Assembly: GCA_016191875.1 (NCBI GenBank)
Contig: JACPVG010000008.1
Span: forward strand, 1 to 64,000
Direction: 5' to 3'
From: Chloroflexota bacterium
GTDB taxonomy: Bacteria; Chloroflexota; Anaerolineae; Anaerolineales; UBA11579
DNA length: 64,000 bases
The translations under genes and the position numbers were made by a program. This document shows positions 43,690 to 50,869 of the stretch, one piece after another. Within the stretch, counting starts at the first letter, position 1; every line of letters starts with the position of its first letter. A model generated the notes under the pieces. The model was not told the DNA's origin. It searched no databases and saw only the letters and a list, made by a program, of their open reading frames with translations.

Positions 43690-44736
43690 ATGTTAGCACC
43701 CGTGACCCACATTTCTGCCCTGGCGCGCATCCGCCGCCGGCGCATGCTGCCGGTGCCCGGCAAGGTGCTCGTGCGCGCCGGCCAGAACGTGGCCGCCACG
43801 GATGTGGTGGCCGAAGGCGTGCTGGCCCCGGAATACGCCGTTCTCGATGTGGCGCGCGCCCTGGGCGTGTCGCCCGAACGCGCCGCCCAATACACCGAGC
43901 GCGAACCGGGTGAAGCCCTGAGCAAGGGTTCGCTCATCGCCCGGCGCGGCGGGCGCTCTGTCATCGCCCCGCGCGATGGCCGGGTGGCGGCCCTCAGCAA
44001 CGGCCAGTTGCTCCTGGAACTGCGCAGCAAACCCTTCCAACTCCTGGCGGGCATCCCCGGCACTGTGATGGAAGTGACCGCCGACTATGGCGTGACCATC
44101 GAGGGCGTGGGCGCCTGGGTGCAGGGCATCTGGGGCAACGGGCACATCAACAGCGGCCCGCTGGCGGTGATGGCGGATGGGCCGGATGACCGCTTCGGAA
44201 CCGATAAACTGGACCCCAGCCAGCGCGGCACGGTGATGCTGGGCGGCAATTGCGGCGACCGCAAGACGCTGGAAGGCGCGGCCGCCTTGCAGTTGCGCGG
44301 CCTGATCCTGGCCAGCCTGGCGACCCCGCTCATCCCGGTGGCGGCCCGCATGCCCTATCCGATTCTGGTGCTGGAGGGTTTCGGCAAACTAGCGATGAAC
44401 GCCGCGGCCTTCAAACTGCTTTCCACCAACGCCGGCCGCGAGATCGCCGTGGATGCTGAACCGTTCGACCGCTTCACCGGCGAACGGCCGGAAGCGGTCA
44501 TCGGCCTGCCTTCGGGCGGCCAGCCGCCCATCCCGCTCGATCTGGAGAACTTCCGGGTCGGCCAGCGTGTGCGCCTCAGCCGGGCCCCGCGCCCGGCCGG
44601 GGTGGGCGCCATCCGCCAGCTCCCGGATGGGCTGGCGCGCTTCCCCAGCGGGCTGCGGGCGGTCGCCGCCCAGGTTGAATTCGAAAATGGCGATAGCCTG
44701 CTGGTTCCGCTGGCGAATATCGAGGTTATAGGGTAA
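43690..44736 (+). CDS. Barrel-sandwich/SH3-like protein of unknown function
   Basis: A 348-residue soluble protein. The N-terminal region RMLPVPGKVLVRAGQNVAATDVVAEG and the later SVIAPRDGRVAAL resemble lipoyl-type barrel-sandwich folds, split as in RnfC or RNA-polymerase beta-prime insertions. A central alpha/beta domain includes GNGHINSGPLAVM and RGTVMLGGNCGD. The C-terminus reads like a small SH3/KOW barrel (RVRLSRAPRPAGVGAIRQLP ... LVPLANIEVIG). No lysine of the biotin/lipoyl MKM or DKA type is evident. GGAAGAGAG precedes the ATG. It is directly downstream of the actin-like ATPase and probably partners it. Confidence 0.65.
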   Translation: MLAPVTHISALARIRRRRMLPVPGKVLVRAGQNVAATDVVAEGVLAPEYAVLDVARALGVSPERAAQYTEREPGEALSKGSLIARRGGRSVIAPRDGRVAALSNGQLLLELRSKPFQLLAGIPGTVMEVTADYGVTIEGVGAWVQGIWGNGHINSGPLAVMADGPDDRFGTDKLDPSQRGTVMLGGNCGDRKTLEGAAALQLRGLILASLATPLIPVAARMPYPILVLEGFGKLAMNAAAFKLLSTNAGREIAVDAEPFDRFTGERPEAVIGLPSGGQPPIPLDLENFRVGQRVRLSRAPRPAGVGAIRQLPDGLARFPSGLRAVAAQVEFENGDSLLVPLANIEVIG

Positions 44737-44797
44737 AACTAGAAAGATGCCTCCCCAGCGGCAAGTTTTGGGGGGCTGGCTGAAGGAGAACACGACC

Positions 44798-45397
44798 ATG
44801 CTTGACGATCTGGACTTTGAAGAGACCCCCCAGGACGAGGGGCCTCCCCCAGAAGAATCTTCCAACCGCACCTTCCTGATGGTGGCCGCCGGGTTGGGCG
44901 GCTTCATGCTGCTGGCGGTGATTTGTATGGTGGTGTACGCTGTCTTCCTCCGCCCGGGCGCCGACCAGGCCGAAGACCCGGCTGTGCTGACCGCCGAGGC
45001 TCAGAACGCCCAGATCGCCCAATCGCTGACCGAAACGGCCATCGCCGCGTCGTTCTCGCCCACGCCTTCCAACACCCCGCCGCCCACCGCCACCCAGCCC
45101 GCCGTCTCCCCCACCTCCGGTCTGGGCGCTGTCACCGATACGCCCGGCGGGGGCGCCCCCGGCCCGACTGCCGACCCGCGCACGGCCACCGTCCAGGCCC
45201 TGCTCACCCAGGCGTCCATTGCCCAAACCCAGGCGGCCTCGAACATTGTCACCGTCACAGCCACATCGACCGCGGTGGGCACGCTGCCGGATACCGGCTT
45301 CCTGGACGATGCCGGCCTGCCGGTGCTGGCCGGGCTGACCGCCATGCTGTTGGTGGTCATCTTCGCCGCCCGCCGCCTGCGCGCCGCCAACGAATAG
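44798..45397 (+). CDS. Membrane protein with C-terminal LPDTG sorting-like signal
   Basis: A 199-residue protein. An acidic cytoplasmic N-terminus (about 1-27) is followed by a helix (about 30-50), then a Thr/Pro/Ser/Ala-rich external stretch (SPTPSNTPPPTATQP). At the C-terminus LPDTG precedes a hydrophobic segment and a basic tail (RRLRAANE), which is the layout of a sortase signal. The internal anchor in place of a cleaved signal peptide is odd. AAGGAG lies about eight bases before ATG 44798. It ends the operon; a terminator follows 20 bp later. Confidence 0.65.
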   Translation: MLDDLDFEETPQDEGPPPEESSNRTFLMVAAGLGGFMLLAVICMVVYAVFLRPGADQAEDPAVLTAEAQNAQIAQSLTETAIAASFSPTPSNTPPPTATQPAVSPTSGLGAVTDTPGGGAPGPTADPRTATVQALLTQASIAQTQAASNIVTVTATSTAVGTLPDTGFLDDAGLPVLAGLTAMLLVVIFAARRLRAANE

Positions 45398-45416
45398 AAA
45401 ATCCACGCCAACCTTG

Positions 45417-45443
45417 AGGCGCTCCCACCGGAGCGCCTTTTTT
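45417..45443 (+). terminator. Terminator of the eight-gene operon
   Basis: Arms AGGCGCTCC and GGAGCGCCT with a CACC loop, followed by TTTTT. Confidence 0.9.
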
Positions 45444-45481
45444 GTACGCCTGGAATACCAAGAAGAGGTCCGATTTACCGT

Positions 45482-45507
45482 TAGGGGCGCAGCATGCTGC
45501 GCCCCTA
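45482..45507. repeat. 26-bp perfect palindrome (REP-like)
   Basis: Arms TAGGGGCGCAGCA / TGCTGCGCCCCTA. Similar palindromes that begin near GTAGGG and end near CCCTAC lie at 50691-50710 and 62601-62647. Confidence 0.65.
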
Positions 45508-45532
45508 CCTTCTCCTTATTTGTGGGCGCGCC

Positions 45533-47113
45533 TCAAGGCTTCACCTGATACTGCATCAACTCCGGGTCCTGCAGGCGGCGCGCCACATACGCTGCCAGCC
45601 GCCGGTATTGTTCCTCCACGTCGCTTTCGGCGGCTTCCGCCCCGGTGCCGTGCTCGCGCCCGGCCTTGCCCAGCAGGTCGCCCCACAGGTTCACCGGCAC
45701 CGCGTCGGCCATCAGGGCCGCCACCAGCGCAGTCAGGGCGTGCTCGTCCCAGGCGTAGTTCGTCGTCAGGTCGCGCAGCGCGCCCGGCAGGTCTTCCCAG
45801 GCCGGCACGCGCCGCACCATGCTTTCCGGCAGCAGGCTGGTGAATGTGTTGCCCAGCACGATGACCGGCACGCCCGCCAGGGCCGCCTCGAAGCCCACGA
45901 AGCCCGAAAGCACTGCCACCGCCTGCGCCCCCTGTATCACCCGCGCCGTCGATTTGTCCGGGTCGATGAAGACCAGGTTGGGGATCTCGGCCATTTTCCT
46001 GTAATAGCCGGGCGGGCGCAATCCCCACGAGCGCGGATGCTCCTTCACGGCCAGCAGGCTGCCCAGCGGCAGACTCTGGGCCAGGTTGCGGGCGACCTCG
46101 ATCTGGTTCAGGTGGAAGCGAGCGAACACGCTGGTGGCGATCTCCGGCTCGGTGTGCAGCGGGTAAAAGACGTACGGCTGGCGCGCCGCCTCCAGGCTTT
46201 CTATCGTCCGTAGCCGCGATCGCATAGCGCGCCGCCCGCGGGCGATGCGCGCGGCCTGGCCGAGCGTGTTCTCGCGCAATACAGCGAACGCCGGGTAGTG
46301 GTGCATGTCGAAGGGGGTGCGCCGCGCGGCGTGCAGCAGGTCCTTGGCCAGCATGGGCAGGGCATACAGCCCGAAGCGCGCCGCCGCGGCAGGCAGGCCC
46401 GGCCGCTTCCGGCGCACCAGTCCGCCCTCGTAGGTCACCCGCTGCTGACGGGCGGCGGCGATGTAGGCGCGCGCTTTGCCCACCGCCTCGTCGTCCGGCT
46501 CCAGGCGCGCCAGGTACTGGCGGTAACGCGCCTCGGTGTAGGGGTCGCGGCGTTCCAGCGGGTCGCTGCCGAGTTTGACGTAGTTGCCGATCTTGGTCGA
46601 GCGCAGGTAGAGGTAGGGGATGCCCTGCGCCCGGGCGACCCAGAAGATGAGCATGAGTTCAAAGAACGAGGGCGCGAAACCGATGACCGCGTCCGGCCTG
46701 AGCCGCTCGAAGGCCGCCCAGGTTGTCTCCAGTCCCTCGACGACAACGCCCTGCATCTCGGCCAGCGAGAGGTAGGGGGCGTAGTCCTGGCGCACCTTGG
46801 TCAGGCGGCCGTTGTAGGTGCGCCGGTCGGCCACCAGCGCCGGCCACAGGCTGGGGATGCCCAGGCGCGCTTCCCAGTCCGCCAGTTCCTGCGGGCCGGG
46901 CCGCCGGCGGCGGCCGCGTTCTACCAGCTCCCAGACCCGGATGACCTCGCTGCCCGCGGTCAGCGGAGCGTGCCGGGCGAGGTAGGCCAGGCTGTAGCGG
47001 CGGTCGCTGAGGCTGTAGGAGGCCGCCTCAACCGTCAGGTGGTCGCCCAGGCAGCGGTTGAGGTTGTGGAAGATCTCCAGCGCCGACCCCATGCAGGCGT
47101 AGAACAGGCGCAT
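45533..47113 (-). CDS. Capsule polysaccharide synthesis-type glycosyltransferase (KpsC/KpsS-like)
   Basis: A 526-residue protein. The C-terminal half carries the family pattern YVFYPLHTEPEIATSV, QIEVARNLAQSLPLGSLLAVKEHP and VAVLSGFVGFEAALAGVPVIVLG, the conserved nucleotide-sugar binding region of capsule synthesis proteins. The N-terminal half resembles the other lobe of a GT-B fold. Such enzymes add Kdo or other sugars to lipid anchors in Gram-negatives; in this organism the acceptor is unknown. It is transcribed alone, convergent with the preceding operon. Confidence 0.75.
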   Translation of the reverse strand: MRLFYACMGSALEIFHNLNRCLGDHLTVEAASYSLSDRRYSLAYLARHAPLTAGSEVIRVWELVERGRRRRPGPQELADWEARLGIPSLWPALVADRRTYNGRLTKVRQDYAPYLSLAEMQGVVVEGLETTWAAFERLRPDAVIGFAPSFFELMLIFWVARAQGIPYLYLRSTKIGNYVKLGSDPLERRDPYTEARYRQYLARLEPDDEAVGKARAYIAAARQQRVTYEGGLVRRKRPGLPAAAARFGLYALPMLAKDLLHAARRTPFDMHHYPAFAVLRENTLGQAARIARGRRAMRSRLRTIESLEAARQPYVFYPLHTEPEIATSVFARFHLNQIEVARNLAQSLPLGSLLAVKEHPRSWGLRPPGYYRKMAEIPNLVFIDPDKSTARVIQGAQAVAVLSGFVGFEAALAGVPVIVLGNTFTSLLPESMVRRVPAWEDLPGALRDLTTNYAWDEHALTALVAALMADAVPVNLWGDLLGKAGREHGTGAEAAESDVEEQYRRLAAYVARRLQDPELMQYQVKP

Positions 47114-47189
47114 TGGCGGATTGGCTCCTGAAACAGAAGTGCGGCCGCAACTGCGGCCGCACCAAGCATAACATAGGGCAATGCGGGTT

Positions 47190-47909
47190 TCAGTGGGCGA
47201 AGGTTCCGAAGATCGAAGCGGCCGCGACGATCGAGAGCGCCACCGCGGCGATGCCGATGAGCCAGATGCCCGTCAGGCTGCCAAACATGCCCGCCAAGGT
47301 CAACCCGGCCAGCGTGCCCAGCCCGCCGGCCAGTTTGGCGCTGCGTCCTTCCAGCGGGCGGTGGCTGGCCAGCCACAGGCCCAGGCCGGCCACCAGGCTG
47401 ACCAGCGTAACCCCAAAGAACACGCCCACAATCTGCGCCCCGCTCAACCCGGGGATGTTGACCAGCATGATGCCGCACGAACCGGAGAACGAAGGCAGGG
47501 GGGAATTGGGCACCGCATAGACCTGCACCAGAATAAGGCTTTCGCCGTAGGCGGCGTCTTCAGGCGTTACGGTCCAACTCACTTCGCGGGTTTCCCCGGC
47601 CGGTTGTTCGAACTGCATCTCTTCTTCACGCGTGAAGTTGCTCAGGCCGATGCTGATCTGCGCCCGTACGGTGCGCAGGCGCGGCCGGTCGCTGGTGTTC
47701 GAGAGGTGGGCGCGGATATGGCCGACCTCGTCGGTGTTCATCACCATCGGGCAGCGCAGGCTGGTGAGGCGCTCCTCGGCGGGCAGCGAACTGACGAATA
47801 CGGCCGATTCGAGGTCGCCGATGGTGGCGACGGCAGTGAAGGCCAGGCCCAGGAGCAGGCCAATGGCCAGGAGCAGGCTGCTGAGGATTTGGATGATCTT
47901 GCTGTTCAT
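47190..47909 (-). CDS. Membrane protein, paralogue A of a local pair
   Basis: About 239 residues: one N-terminal helix, an extracytoplasmic beta-rich domain (about 30-150), then three to four helices. Two cysteines occur in conserved settings (LRCPMV and GSCGIML) and could form a disulfide. The same layout and cysteines are found in the 48596 gene. ATG 47909 follows GAGGAG; the open frame extends upstream to 47972 without a better site. The leader is strongly AT-rich. The function is unknown. Confidence 0.68.
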   Translation of the reverse strand: MNSKIIQILSSLLLAIGLLLGLAFTAVATIGDLESAVFVSSLPAEERLTSLRCPMVMNTDEVGHIRAHLSNTSDRPRLRTVRAQISIGLSNFTREEEMQFEQPAGETREVSWTVTPEDAAYGESLILVQVYAVPNSPLPSFSGSCGIMLVNIPGLSGAQIVGVFFGVTLVSLVAGLGLWLASHRPLEGRSAKLAGGLGTLAGLTLAGMFGSLTGIWLIGIAAVALSIVAAASIFGTFAH

Positions 47910-47972
47910 GGATTTCACTTCTCCTCTGGGCGGTTGTGAGACTTCTTCTATTTCTTGAATTTCTTCTACCAT

Positions 47973-48112
47973 ATATTTACTATTTTCAAGATTGATATTC
48001 TTTTTATGAATATTTACTTACATATACTAGAACTATATTTTAGAAAAGTCAATATCCTGTGCCGGAATCCTCATCGGATTCTAATATTGGGCCCGGAATC
48101 GCCGCGCGAAAC
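47973..48112. other. AT-rich spacer
   Basis: About 100 bp (47955-48060) are markedly AT-rich against a high-GC background and probably hold the promoter for the 47190 gene. A 61-codon plus-strand frame here looks accidental. Confidence 0.5.
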
Positions 48113-48135
48113 AAAAAACGCCCGTCACCGGGCGT
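48113..48135 (-). terminator. Terminator of the 49315-48160 operon
   Basis: On the minus strand ACGCCCG, loop GTGA, CGGGCGT, then a T-run (A-run at 48113-48118 on the plus strand). Confidence 0.8.
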
Positions 48136-48159
48136 TATAAGACACGCGTCGAGTTGGGT

Positions 48160-48591
48160 TCACGGTCTGGGAGCCGGCGCCTCCAGCCCGACGTTGAGCG
48201 CCGCCAGCAGGTGCGGCAGGCTGTAGAGCAGCAGCCAGCTGCGCCAGGCAATGCCCGGCATGAACGTATCCAGGACGAGCGTCGGGCCGTACTGCCAGAT
48301 GCCCACTATCAGCGCCGCGGCAACCAGCGCGGCGGCGCTGTAGGCCCGCCACAGCAGGGCCAGCGTCACCCGCTCGGTGGTCTTGGATTGCAGCCAGACT
48401 GTGACCGCCACCAGGACGACCACCAGCCCGATATCCAGCCCCCGGCTCCAGGGGTCCGGGGTGTACCCGGGGCGGCTGGCGGCGGCCAGCAGGGCGGTGG
48501 AGGCGAAGAAACCGCCCAGCCACCAGAGCGCGGCGCGCCGCACCCGCGGGTGGGACGGTTCGGCCGGGGCCGGTGTTTTGCGGGCAGCCAC
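48160..48591 (-). CDS. Four-helix membrane protein of unknown function
   Basis: A 143-residue protein with hydrophobic segments at about 22-40, 52-68, 80-100 and 115-135. It starts at GTG 48591 with a GGAAG/GTAGG-type site in the end of the preceding gene, 4 bp away. It follows the paralogue B gene in the same operon and is probably functionally linked to it. No family is recognised. Confidence 0.65.
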   Translation of the reverse strand: MAARKTPAPAEPSHPRVRRAALWWLGGFFASTALLAAASRPGYTPDPWSRGLDIGLVVVLVAVTVWLQSKTTERVTLALLWRAYSAAALVAAALIVGIWQYGPTLVLDTFMPGIAWRSWLLLYSLPHLLAALNVGLEAPAPRP

Positions 48592-48595
48592 CGGC

Positions 48596-49315
48596 CTACT
48601 TCCAGAACCGGTTGAGGAGGGTCAGCGCCAGCAGCACGGAGACGATCAACAGCGCTCCGCCCACCAGCCAGTTGCCTGCCAGCCCGGCCGCCAGGGCGGC
48701 GTACACGACCAGCGTGAGCGCGCCCATGCCGAGGCTGAAATTCTTTTCTTCATGGTTCAACCGGCCGCTCCTGGCCCACAGCCAGCCGCCGCCTGCCATG
48801 CTCAACAGGCTGATGGCGATCAGGCCGATCAGCAGCGCCTGGCCGGTGACCAGCCCGGTGTGGAACACCCACACGCCGCAGGTGGCGGCCATGGCCGGCA
48901 GCGGGTAATCCGCAAAGGCATAGATGCGCGCCAGCACGAACCGGCCCCAGGCCGCATCGCTGGCGGCGATGGGGTAGGTCAGTAGTTTGGTCTCATTGGG
49001 TTCCAGCAGGATGCGTTCGGTGAATTCGTGCACCAGGATCACCGTGCCCTCCGTGATGCGCACCCGGATTGGGCGTTCGTTCGGCTTATCCTGCAAGTTG
49101 GGCAGAGAAAGCGTGATGGCTTCCTGGTCGGCTTCGGTGAGCAGGATCGGGCAGCGCATGCCTTCCAGCAGCGCCTGAGCCCGGATGGCCGGGTCGAACT
49201 GCACGGCTTCCAGGTCCGCCCATACCGAACCGGCGGTCAGATACGTGGCGATCGCCAGGCCCAGCAGGTACAGCGCCAGGCCCAGGTTACTGCGGTGGGG
49301 GGTAATGGCTTTCAT
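48596..49315 (-). CDS. Membrane protein, paralogue B of a local pair
   Basis: About 239 residues with the same plan as the 47190 gene: N-terminal helix, external domain, C-terminal helices. Matching segments are GMRCPILL / LRCPMVM, SDAAWGRFVLARIYAFADYPLP / EDAAYGESLILVQVYAVPNSPLP and ATCGVWV / GSCGIML. The start is taken at ATG 49315 with GGGAG upstream. It is divergent from the AI-2E family gene. Confidence 0.68.
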   Translation of the reverse strand: MKAITPHRSNLGLALYLLGLAIATYLTAGSVWADLEAVQFDPAIRAQALLEGMRCPILLTEADQEAITLSLPNLQDKPNERPIRVRITEGTVILVHEFTERILLEPNETKLLTYPIAASDAAWGRFVLARIYAFADYPLPAMAATCGVWVFHTGLVTGQALLIGLIAISLLSMAGGGWLWARSGRLNHEEKNFSLGMGALTLVVYAALAAGLAGNWLVGGALLIVSVLLALTLLNRFWK

Positions 49316-49441
49316 AGGGTCTCCCGCCGGGAATGGATGAGGTTGAACGGGTGTGCTCCCCATCATTAAAAGCCCTTATCGGCATTGGTGGAGAGCGTCT
49401 CACCAGATTCTAATCCATCCCGGCCGGGCGGCGTGCAACGG

Positions 49442-49447
49442 TATAAT
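49442..49447 (+). promoter_or_regulatory. -10 box for a leaderless AI-2E family gene
   Basis: TATAAT followed by seven bases and ATG 49455, the same geometry as at 13162-13167 and 30529-30534. Confidence 0.5.
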
Positions 49448-49454
49448 GGCGCCT

Positions 49455-50576
49455 ATGTCTGCTACCCCTCGTCCCGAATCGCGCGCCGGCGATTGGAATC
49501 CATCCCTGCGCTATCTCGTGTTCGCCGCGCTGGTCATCGGCCTGCTGGCGTTCCTCTGGTACGTCCGCGCCCTTTTCACCCCCATGGTCATCGCTGGCCT
49601 GCTGGCCTACATCCTCAGCCCGCTGGTCGAATGGCTCACGGGGCGCACGCGCTGGAAGCGCGCCCTGGTCGTTTCACTGGTCTACTGGTTGGGACTCACG
49701 GTCATCATCCTGGTGCCGGTGCTGCTCCTGCCCACCCTGCTGGCCGAATTCGAGACGCTGGCCCAGGACCTGCAGGTCATCGTCACCAATCTCCAACGCC
49801 TGACCGCCCGGCCGGTGAACCTTCTGGGACTCAACCTGCATCTGGGTGAACTGATTCCCGACGTCACCTCCCTGGTTGCTGAAGGCATCACCTCGCTTTC
49901 CGCCAACGCCTTTCATCTGATCGAGAGCACCACTAAGAACCTGCTGTGGGTGCTCGTGATCCTGGTGGCGACCTACTACCTGCTCCAGGACTGGCAGCAG
50001 GTGCACCGCTGGCTCGTGAACCTGCCGCCCGCCGTCTACCGGGCGGATGCCGAGCGCCTGTATGCCGAGATCGCTCTGGTCTGGCGCGGCTATCTGCGCG
50101 GCAACCTGGTGTTGATGCTGGTCGTGGGAGTGACCTTCACGCTGGCCTGGCTGGCGTTGGGTATCCCCGGCGCGTTCGTGCTGGGCGTCATCGCCGGCAT
50201 CCTCACCATCATTCCGGACCTGGGGCCGTTCATCGCCGGGGCGCTGGCGGCCGGCGTGGCGCTGGTGGAGGGCTCGCGCGTCCTGCCGATTTCCAACTTC
50301 TGGTTTGCGGTGCTGGTCTTCGGTGTTTACCTGGGGCTGATTAATATCAAGAACATCTGGCTGCGGCCGCGCGTGTTTGGCCGCAGCGTGCACATGCACG
50401 AAGGCATCGTGTTCGTTGCCATCATGGTGGCGGTGGTGCTGGAGGGTATCATCGGCGCTCTGGTGGTCATCCCGTTGCTGGCCTCGGGAGCGGTGCTGGT
50501 GCGCTACCTGTACCATCGCATGCAGGGTCTCCCGCCCTGGCCGGACGACCCGCCGCCCGGCGCGCCCGAATCCTGA
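49455..50576 (+). CDS. AI-2E family transporter (PerM-like)
   Basis: A 373-residue integral membrane protein of the AI-2E_transport family. It has two N-terminal helix pairs, an amphipathic region (about 95-165: LAEFETLAQDLQVIVTNLQRL), and the C-terminal core with IPGAFVLGVIAGILTIIPDLGPFIAG. Relatives include TqsA (autoinducer-2) and Na/H antiporter-type proteins, so the substrate is open. Of several in-frame starts, ATG 49455 is chosen because the body of the family starts there and TATAAT sits at the leaderless distance. A terminator follows. Confidence 0.88.
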   Translation: MSATPRPESRAGDWNPSLRYLVFAALVIGLLAFLWYVRALFTPMVIAGLLAYILSPLVEWLTGRTRWKRALVVSLVYWLGLTVIILVPVLLLPTLLAEFETLAQDLQVIVTNLQRLTARPVNLLGLNLHLGELIPDVTSLVAEGITSLSANAFHLIESTTKNLLWVLVILVATYYLLQDWQQVHRWLVNLPPAVYRADAERLYAEIALVWRGYLRGNLVLMLVVGVTFTLAWLALGIPGAFVLGVIAGILTIIPDLGPFIAGALAAGVALVEGSRVLPISNFWFAVLVFGVYLGLINIKNIWLRPRVFGRSVHMHEGIVFVAIMVAVVLEGIIGALVVIPLLASGAVLVRYLYHRMQGLPPWPDDPPPGAPES

Positions 50577-50584
50577 CCGAACAT

Positions 50585-50612
50585 AAAAGGCCGCCAACCT
50601 TAGCGGCCTTTT
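50585..50612 (+). terminator. Terminator of the AI-2E family gene
   Basis: Arms AAAAGGCCGC and GCGGCCTTTT with an 8-nt loop, ending in TTTT; the A-run makes it symmetric. Confidence 0.85.
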
Positions 50613-50755
50613 AGAAGCTGTTTAAAAAGAGTTGCTGCTTACTAAAAACGGGATTTCCAGGAACGATTGATACAGCAAATCGATGCGTAAGGGCGACCTG
50701 CAGGTCGCCCCTACCCGTGTTGCTTACCCTTTCAAAGACTTCTTAAACAGGTTCT
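50613..50755. mobile_element. Possible MITE, about 143 bp
   Basis: Terminal inverted repeats at 50613-50630 (AGAAGCTGTTTAAAAAGA) and 50738-50755 match at 16 of 18 positions. A TTA occurs on both flanks and may be a target duplication. A perfect 20-bp palindrome (50691-50710) lies inside. No transposase is encoded. Confidence 0.45.
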
Positions 50756-50781
50756 TACGTTCTAAAGGGTGCACACCGGAA

Positions 50782-50868
50782 TCAATCGCCCGGGGCGGTG
50801 ATGTACAGATTGTCGAAGGCCACGATGACGCCGCCGTTCTCGTAGATCCCCATGATCAGTCCGACGCA
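50782..50868 (-). pseudogene. Relic of a second C-terminal domain end
   Basis: Read on the minus strand, one base out of frame after the protease stop, about 28 codons give VGLIMGIYENGGVIVAFDNL and then YITAPGD and a stop. This parallels the true protease end, VGLMAGTFSAGRVDVAFDNL then VVSTP. It is a divergent duplicate of the same domain terminus, left behind directly after the live stop codon. Confidence 0.7.
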
Positions 50869-50869
50869 C

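Noticed and set aside
47955-48140. 61-codon plus-strand frame in the AT-rich spacer
   Set aside because: Composition reflects AT-rich promoter DNA; no ribosome site and no homology pattern.
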